NCBI GenBank assembly: GCA_024642445.1
Contig: JAHEBG010000036.1
Span: 1-8,306, forward strand
Direction of reading: 5' to 3'
Source of the DNA: Gammaproteobacteria bacterium
GTDB taxonomy: Bacteria > Pseudomonadota > Gammaproteobacteria > Xanthomonadales > Xanthomonadaceae
Length of the DNA stretch: 8,306 nucleotides
Numbering within the stretch: position 1 is the stretch's first letter; the number at the start of each line of letters is the position of its first letter. The notes below the pieces were generated by a model. It did no database searches. It was not told the DNA's origin and saw only the letters and a program-made list of their open reading frames with translations. Below are positions 4,981 through 8,306 of this stretch, piece by piece. The translations under genes and the position numbers were made by a program.

Positions 4981-6819
4981 ATGGAAACCGGCTTGGTTCT
5001 GACACAAGACATGATGATCGTGTTGGGTCTTACCGGCTTCATCATCGGCATGTTGATGTTCGAACGTATCCGTGCCGATGCCGCTTCGCTGGTGGTGCTG
5101 GTTGCCTTGGGCTTAACCGGCATCGTTTCCGAAACCGACTTATTCAAAGGTTTTGCCGGTAATGCCGTAATCAGTGTTATGGCATCCATGATACTGAGCT
5201 CAAGTCTGGACAGAACCGGTGCACTAAACCGTTTGGCCGGGTGGCTGGTACGGCGCTCGCAGGGCCGCGAAGACCGATTGCTACTGATAACATCGGCCGC
5301 TGCCGGCGGCATGTCGGGCTTCATGCAGAATCCCGCGGTGACTTCGCTGTTTCTGCCGGTTGCGTCTCGTCTTTCAAGCCGCACTGGACTGAGCCTTGGG
5401 CAATTGCTGTTTCCCATAGCCGTTGCCATCATTCTGGGCGCGCAGCTTACAATGGCCGGCAATTCGCCGCTGATGCTGCTGAACGATCTGCTGCGTTCCG
5501 CCAACGAGAACCTGCCTTCCGGCGTGGCCACCCTTGAAAACCTGCCGATGTTCCGTCCCCTACCTATCGGCTTGTTGATGCTCGGCCTCGGCCTGCTGTA
5601 TTTCCGCTTGCGTAAATACCTGTGGTTCAGTGCCGATTTGGGAAGTAACGTGAGCCCCAATACCCCGGAACATTATTTCGCCAATGCCTACGGCATCGAA
5701 GGTGAGGTTTTTGAACTCACAGTTAGCACCGGCAGCCCGTTGGTTGGCATGAGCATTGGCGATGCCGAAGCCGAAATCGGCGCGCCGTTGTTCCTTGCAC
5801 TGTATGCCGGCAACGAGTCGCGGATGGCACCGCCAGCCGATGAGAGGCTTTGGGTCGGCAGCGTCATCGGCGTGATGGGTACACCGGAAATGGTTAAAGC
5901 CTACGCACTCAACAAGCAGTTGAAATTTTCGCAACGGCTCAGGGTGTTGGGCGATCTGTTCAATCCGGCCCATGCCGGCATTTCCGAGGCGGTCATTCCG
6001 ACCAACTCGCAGTTTGTTGGCCGCACCCAAGCCGATCTCCGCCTGCGCAAGCGCTTCGGCATCAGCTTACTGGCCATTAATCGCGACAAGAAAATTCTAC
6101 GCAAGAACATCCGAAATCTTCCCATTCGCTCCGGCGACATCCTGGTGTTCCACTCGCGCTGGAACGATCTTAACCAAGCCCACGCCGACCGGGATTTCGT
6201 GGTCATCACCGACTTCCCGAAAGACGAACAACGCCCGCATAAGTTGCGGGTGGCCTTGGGCATCTTCGCTGCTACCATGCTGTTGGCGTTAAGCTCGCTG
6301 GTGCCGTTACCCGTCGCGCTGATGACCGGCGCCATTGCCATGGTGGTCAGCGGTGTACTGAATATGGATGAAGCCTATTCCGCAGTCAGCTGGAAAACCG
6401 TTTTCACCATGGCCTGTCTGATCCCCCTTGGCATTGCCATGGATTCCACAGGCGCTGCCAACTGGCTGGCACAGAACTCCATTGAACGGCTGGGCTCCGG
6501 GCTACCTGATTGGAGCATTCAACTGGCCGTGGCGTTGTTCACCACAAGTCTGGCACTGGTGATCGGCAATGTCGGCGCGACTGTGGTTATGGTACCCATG
6601 GCCATCAATATCGCCTTGGCGGCCGATGGCAATCCGATGGCTTATGCTTTTCTGGCGGCCTTGTGCGCATCGAATAACTTCATCAGTCACAGCAACCCGG
6701 TTATTTCCATGATTGCCGGCCCTGCCGGCTACACCACCCGCGAGCTCTGGCGCAACGGGTTGCCGATCACCGCGTTGTTCATCGCCATTGCATTGCTGTC
6801 TGTAAATGTAATGTTCTGA
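4981..6819 (+). CDS. SLC13-type (DASS) permease with two internal RCK_C/TrkA-C domains
   Basis: A 612-residue inner-membrane transporter. The N-terminal half of the permease (about 10-215) is followed by a soluble insert with two RCK_C (TrkA-C) domains, about 240-312 (EVFELTVSTGSPLVG...VGSVIGVMG) and about 328-410 (AVIPTNSQFVGRT...SGDILVF). A second membrane half (about 422-610) follows. RCK_C domains usually bind a small regulatory ligand. Family members carry dicarboxylates, sulfate or other anions, often with sodium. The two hairpin motifs that are SNT-like in characterised SLC13 proteins read AGNSPLMLLND (159-169) and SHSNPV (569-574) here, and MQNPAV (115-120) precedes the first, so the substrate cannot be assigned. 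The gene begins 9 bp after trmB with GGAG 12 bases before the ATG. A second ATG at 5011 is possible but removes part of the leader to the first helix. It ends 5 bp from the convergent Rieske gene. Confidence 0.92.
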   Translation: METGLVLTQDMMIVLGLTGFIIGMLMFERIRADAASLVVLVALGLTGIVSETDLFKGFAGNAVISVMASMILSSSLDRTGALNRLAGWLVRRSQGREDRLLLITSAAAGGMSGFMQNPAVTSLFLPVASRLSSRTGLSLGQLLFPIAVAIILGAQLTMAGNSPLMLLNDLLRSANENLPSGVATLENLPMFRPLPIGLLMLGLGLLYFRLRKYLWFSADLGSNVSPNTPEHYFANAYGIEGEVFELTVSTGSPLVGMSIGDAEAEIGAPLFLALYAGNESRMAPPADERLWVGSVIGVMGTPEMVKAYALNKQLKFSQRLRVLGDLFNPAHAGISEAVIPTNSQFVGRTQADLRLRKRFGISLLAINRDKKILRKNIRNLPIRSGDILVFHSRWNDLNQAHADRDFVVITDFPKDEQRPHKLRVALGIFAATMLLALSSLVPLPVALMTGAIAMVVSGVLNMDEAYSAVSWKTVFTMACLIPLGIAMDSTGAANWLAQNSIERLGSGLPDWSIQLAVALFTTSLALVIGNVGATVVMVPMAINIALAADGNPMAYAFLAALCASNNFISHSNPVISMIAGPAGYTTRELWRNGLPITALFIAIALLSVNVMF

Positions 6820-6824
6820 TGCCG

Positions 6825-7184
6825 TTACGGCCAGAATACCGCCAACTGGCCATCGGGTTGCCACTGCGCTTCAAACGCAGTTAATGATTCGCCCCGGCAC
6901 GGCCCTTGCACACAAAGGCCTGAAGCCATGGCAAACACGGCGCCATGCGCCGCACACACTAGGGTCTCGTTCTTGCACAGAAATTTACCCGGTGCATAAT
7001 CCAGGCGCCTGCCCTGATGCGGACATTGATTGAGAAACAGCCTTGGTTTTCCGTCGGTTTGAATCAGCACCAGCGATTGCAAGGTGTTGTTTATCAATAC
7101 TTCTACCGTGACCGGTTGCCCATTTTCCGGCGGCGCTACGGCAATTAACGAACAATTTACACTTTCCACGCTTGGCCTCGTCAT
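6825..7184 (-). CDS. Small Rieske-type [2Fe-2S] ferredoxin-like protein
   Basis: A 119-residue soluble protein consisting of one Rieske domain. The cluster ligands are C54 and H56 in NQCPHQGRRLD, and C77 and H80 in VCAAHGAVFAMASG; all four are present. There is no signal peptide, membrane anchor or catalytic domain, so it should be a cytoplasmic electron carrier or an assembly or sensor protein, like stand-alone Rieske proteins of the NirD/BphF type. The second box has Ala-Ala where many ferredoxins have Pro-Tyr or Pro-Trp before the histidine. C91 and C96 in GLCVQGPCRG are near the place where some Rieske proteins have extra residues; whether they pair is unknown. The ATG at 7184 has GGGA about 9 bases upstream. 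No oxygenase or reductase partner is adjacent. Confidence 0.92.
   Translation of the reverse strand: MTRPSVESVNCSLIAVAPPENGQPVTVEVLINNTLQSLVLIQTDGKPRLFLNQCPHQGRRLDYAPGKFLCKNETLVCAAHGAVFAMASGLCVQGPCRGESLTAFEAQWQPDGQLAVFWP
6829..6851. repeat. Inverted repeat GGCCAG-N11-CTGGCC at the convergent gene ends
   Basis: Perfect 6-bp arms lie at 6829-6834 and 6846-6851, inside the last codons of the Rieske gene and just past the permease stop. No T-run follows on either strand, so it is not a canonical terminator. It may be chance or a weak bidirectional pause structure. Confidence 0.25.
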
Positions 7185-7215
7185 AATGCAATTCCCATGG
7201 CTTTATAGCATATGT

Positions 7216-7458
7216 ATGCGCACACTATTTCACCGCTTTCTGATTTCACGGCCCAACAAACCAAAGAACCCTCTATTGAAAATGGTTTTGTCCGTTCTTG
7301 GCCTGTTTTTTCTGTTTGGTGTCTGTGTATTCGCCATTGTGGTCGGTGTCTTTATGCTCATCTCCAGCTTCCTGCTGAAACTGGTCGGGAAAAAAATGGC
7401 GCGTCGGAGCAACACGACCGGATCGGTCTTGGAAGCGGAATATACCGTCATTAAATAA
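7216..7458 (+). CDS. Small membrane protein of unknown function
   Basis: An 80-residue protein, MRTLFHRFLISRPNKPKNPLLKM..., with a basic N-terminal 22 residues. A long hydrophobic stretch at about 23-53 (VLSVLGLFFLFGVCVFAIVVGVFMLISSFLL) forms one long or two tight membrane helices. A basic loop KLVGKKMARR and a short polar tail ending VLEAEYTVIK complete it. I chose the ATG at 7216 because starting earlier (7084) would overlap the divergent Rieske gene over its first 100 bases. There is no Shine-Dalgarno sequence. A TATAGC hexamer ends 6 bases before the ATG, so the message may be leaderless. A second frame starting at 7212 gives no membrane helix or sensible composition. It precedes the FAH-family gene by 75 bp and may be cotranscribed. 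I do not recognise a family; the hydrophobic profile and in-frame length are the main support. Confidence 0.7.
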   Translation: MRTLFHRFLISRPNKPKNPLLKMVLSVLGLFFLFGVCVFAIVVGVFMLISSFLLKLVGKKMARRSNTTGSVLEAEYTVIK

Positions 7459-7467
7459 ACGCATTGC

Positions 7468-7480
7468 GGGCACATTGCCC
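7468..7480. repeat. Short hairpin GGGCA-CAT-TGCCC
   Basis: A perfect 5-bp stem with a 3-base loop lies in the 75-bp gap between the small membrane-protein gene and the FAH-family gene. No T-run follows, so it is not a standard terminator. It could be an attenuating or stabilising structure, or chance. Confidence 0.25.
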
Positions 7481-7533
7481 CTCGCACATCGGATACATAC
7501 TCGTTAAACTGGCTTTTTCAGTCGAGCAATACT

Positions 7534-8223
7534 ATGTCCGAATATCTGTTCGCGCCGCAGCCGCAGGCCAGCTTGGCTATACAGGGCAGTAGCAAGCGCT
7601 TTCCCGTTCACCGCATTTACTGTGTTGGCCGGAATTTCAGCGAGCACGCCAAGGAAATGGGCGCTGTTGTTGAGAAAGGCGTACCTGTGTTTTTCATGAA
7701 GCCCGCCGATGCCATAATTCAGTCGGCCGATGTACCCTACCCCAGCGCAACCCAGGATTTGCACCATGAAGTGGAAATGGTGCTGGCACTCGGCCAACCC
7801 ATTTCCGAAACGATGACGCTGGAGAATGCCCTGCACTGCATTTATGCGTACGGCGTTGGTCTGGACCTTACCCGCCGCGATTTACAGGCGCTGGCAAAGG
7901 AAAAACGCCTGCCTTGGGACACCTCGAAAGGTTTTGATGCCTCTGCCCCGATCAGTACTTTGGTGCCCGCAACCGACGCTGAGATTTCACCGGATACCCG
8001 CTTGCAACTGCGCGTGAATGGAACTTTGCGCCAGAGCGCCGTTCTCGGCGATATGATTTATTCCTGCGCCGACGTTCTGGTTGCTCTTTCGAAACTGTTT
8101 ACGCTCAAAGCTGGCGACTTGATTTTCATGGGCACGCCAGCCGGTGTTGCTGCATTGGTACCGGGCGATACCTATATTGCCGAACTGGACGGTGTGGTAT
8201 CGTTGACCGGTCGTATTATTTAA
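7534..8223 (+). CDS. Fumarylacetoacetate hydrolase (FAH) family protein, fumarylpyruvate/acylpyruvate hydrolase-like
   Basis: A 229-residue cytoplasmic enzyme with the FAH C-terminal fold. Members cleave or isomerise 2-oxo acids such as fumarylpyruvate, acylpyruvates and oxaloacetate using Mg2+ or Mn2+. Visible motifs are RIYCVGRNFSEHAKEMG (27-43), PVFFMKPADAII (51-62), the metal-binding LHHEVEMVLALG with E79 and E81, and GLDLTRRDLQ with D111. These are followed by LPWDTSKGFD (126-135) and GDLIFMGTPAGV (194-205). The short length and the VGRNFSEHAKEMG opening fit the NagK/YcgM/FAHD1-like single-domain branch rather than true FAH of tyrosine breakdown, which is about 420 residues. No pathway neighbours (dioxygenase, isomerase) are present, so the substrate is open; housekeeping clearance of acylpyruvates or oxaloacetate enol is equally likely. 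mscL follows after 20 bp. Confidence 0.93.
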   Translation: MSEYLFAPQPQASLAIQGSSKRFPVHRIYCVGRNFSEHAKEMGAVVEKGVPVFFMKPADAIIQSADVPYPSATQDLHHEVEMVLALGQPISETMTLENALHCIYAYGVGLDLTRRDLQALAKEKRLPWDTSKGFDASAPISTLVPATDAEISPDTRLQLRVNGTLRQSAVLGDMIYSCADVLVALSKLFTLKAGDLIFMGTPAGVAALVPGDTYIAELDGVVSLTGRII

Positions 8224-8230
8224 CACAAGC

Positions 8231-8236
8231 AAAGGA
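8231..8236 (+). promoter_or_regulatory. Strong ribosome binding site for mscL
   Basis: AAAGGA lies 7 bases before the ATG at 8244. It fits the start chosen and contrasts with the SD-less starts of thiS, thiG and the small membrane protein. The 20-bp gap from the preceding gene leaves no evident promoter or terminator, so cotranscription is likely. Confidence 0.6.
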
Positions 8237-8243
8237 AACCAAC

Positions 8244-8306
8244 ATGGGTATGTTCAAGGAATTCAAGGAATTCGCAGTCAAAGGCAATGTGGTCGATCTT
8301 GCCGTC
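8244..8306 (+). CDS. mscL: Large-conductance mechanosensitive channel MscL (partial, first 21 codons)
   Basis: The window ends after [21 protein letters not shown]. This matches the highly conserved start of MscL (E. coli [21 protein letters not shown]), that is, the amphipathic N-terminal helix and the beginning of the first membrane helix. MscL is a homopentameric inner-membrane valve that opens on osmotic down-shock. A strong ribosome binding site precedes it. The coding sequence contains a tandem TTCAAGGAA (8254-8271) giving FKEFKE, which lies in the normal position of the family helix. Most of the gene is outside the window. Confidence 0.9.
   Translation, partial: [21 protein letters not shown]

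Noticed and set aside
4950..5660. 236-residue minus-strand reading frame opposite the permease gene
   Set aside because: It is Arg/Ser/Pro-rich without domains and crosses the trmB-permease junction in antisense, so it is a shadow frame.
7084..7215. Upstream extension of the small membrane protein to 7084
   Set aside because: It would overlap the divergent Rieske gene by about 100 bases and adds residues that are shadow translation of that gene.
1..8306. CRISPR array, IS element, toxin-antitoxin pair, retron or phage-defence genes
   Set aside because: No regularly spaced repeats, terminal inverted repeats with transposase, or matching protein motifs were seen on either strand.

Overview
The window looks like ordinary chromosomal DNA from a gammaproteobacterium of moderate G+C (by eye about 54-56%). 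The order thiS-thiG-trmB-SLC13/RCK permease, and the style of the small secreted protein, suggest the Xanthomonadales (Lysobacterales). This placement rests on recalled gene order and protein style, not on a search. There is no IS element, CRISPR array, rRNA, tRNA or phage gene.

Left part (1-2202, minus strand). An apparent three-gene operon is read leftwards. It encodes a small exported two-cysteine protein (2075-1629), an OmpR/PhoB-type response regulator (1622-936) and its sensor histidine kinase (952-1, cut by the window edge). The genes are 6 bp apart or overlap by 17 bp. The exported protein leads the operon, so it may be a target or accessory of the signalling pair. Upstream of it lie a candidate sigma70 promoter and, at 2168-2202, an intrinsic terminator that most likely ends the next minus-strand gene.

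Middle part (2349-6819). A RimK-like ATP-grasp ligase (minus strand) stands head to head with a plus-strand run: thiS (sulfur-carrier protein), thiG (thiazole synthase), trmB (tRNA m7G46 methyltransferase) and a 612-residue SLC13-type transporter with two internal RCK_C domains. ThiS and ThiG act together to make the thiazole half of thiamin. trmB overlaps thiG by one base and the transporter follows by 9 bp, so these are probably cotranscribed although their functions differ. thiG has a good promoter of its own (CTGACA-N18-GATAAT) that would start transcription at or within a base or so of its ATG, giving a leaderless mRNA.

Right part (6825-8306). A small Rieske [2Fe-2S] protein (minus strand) converges with the transporter, with 5 bp between the stop codons. 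It diverges from a plus-strand group: an unrecognised small membrane protein, a fumarylacetoacetate-hydrolase-family enzyme and the first 21 codons of mscL.

I found no clearly new system. The points most worth a second look are the exported protein tied to the two-component pair, the apparently leaderless thiG start (with weaker similar cases at thiS and 7216), and the transporter whose SNT-like motifs depart from those of characterised SLC13 proteins.
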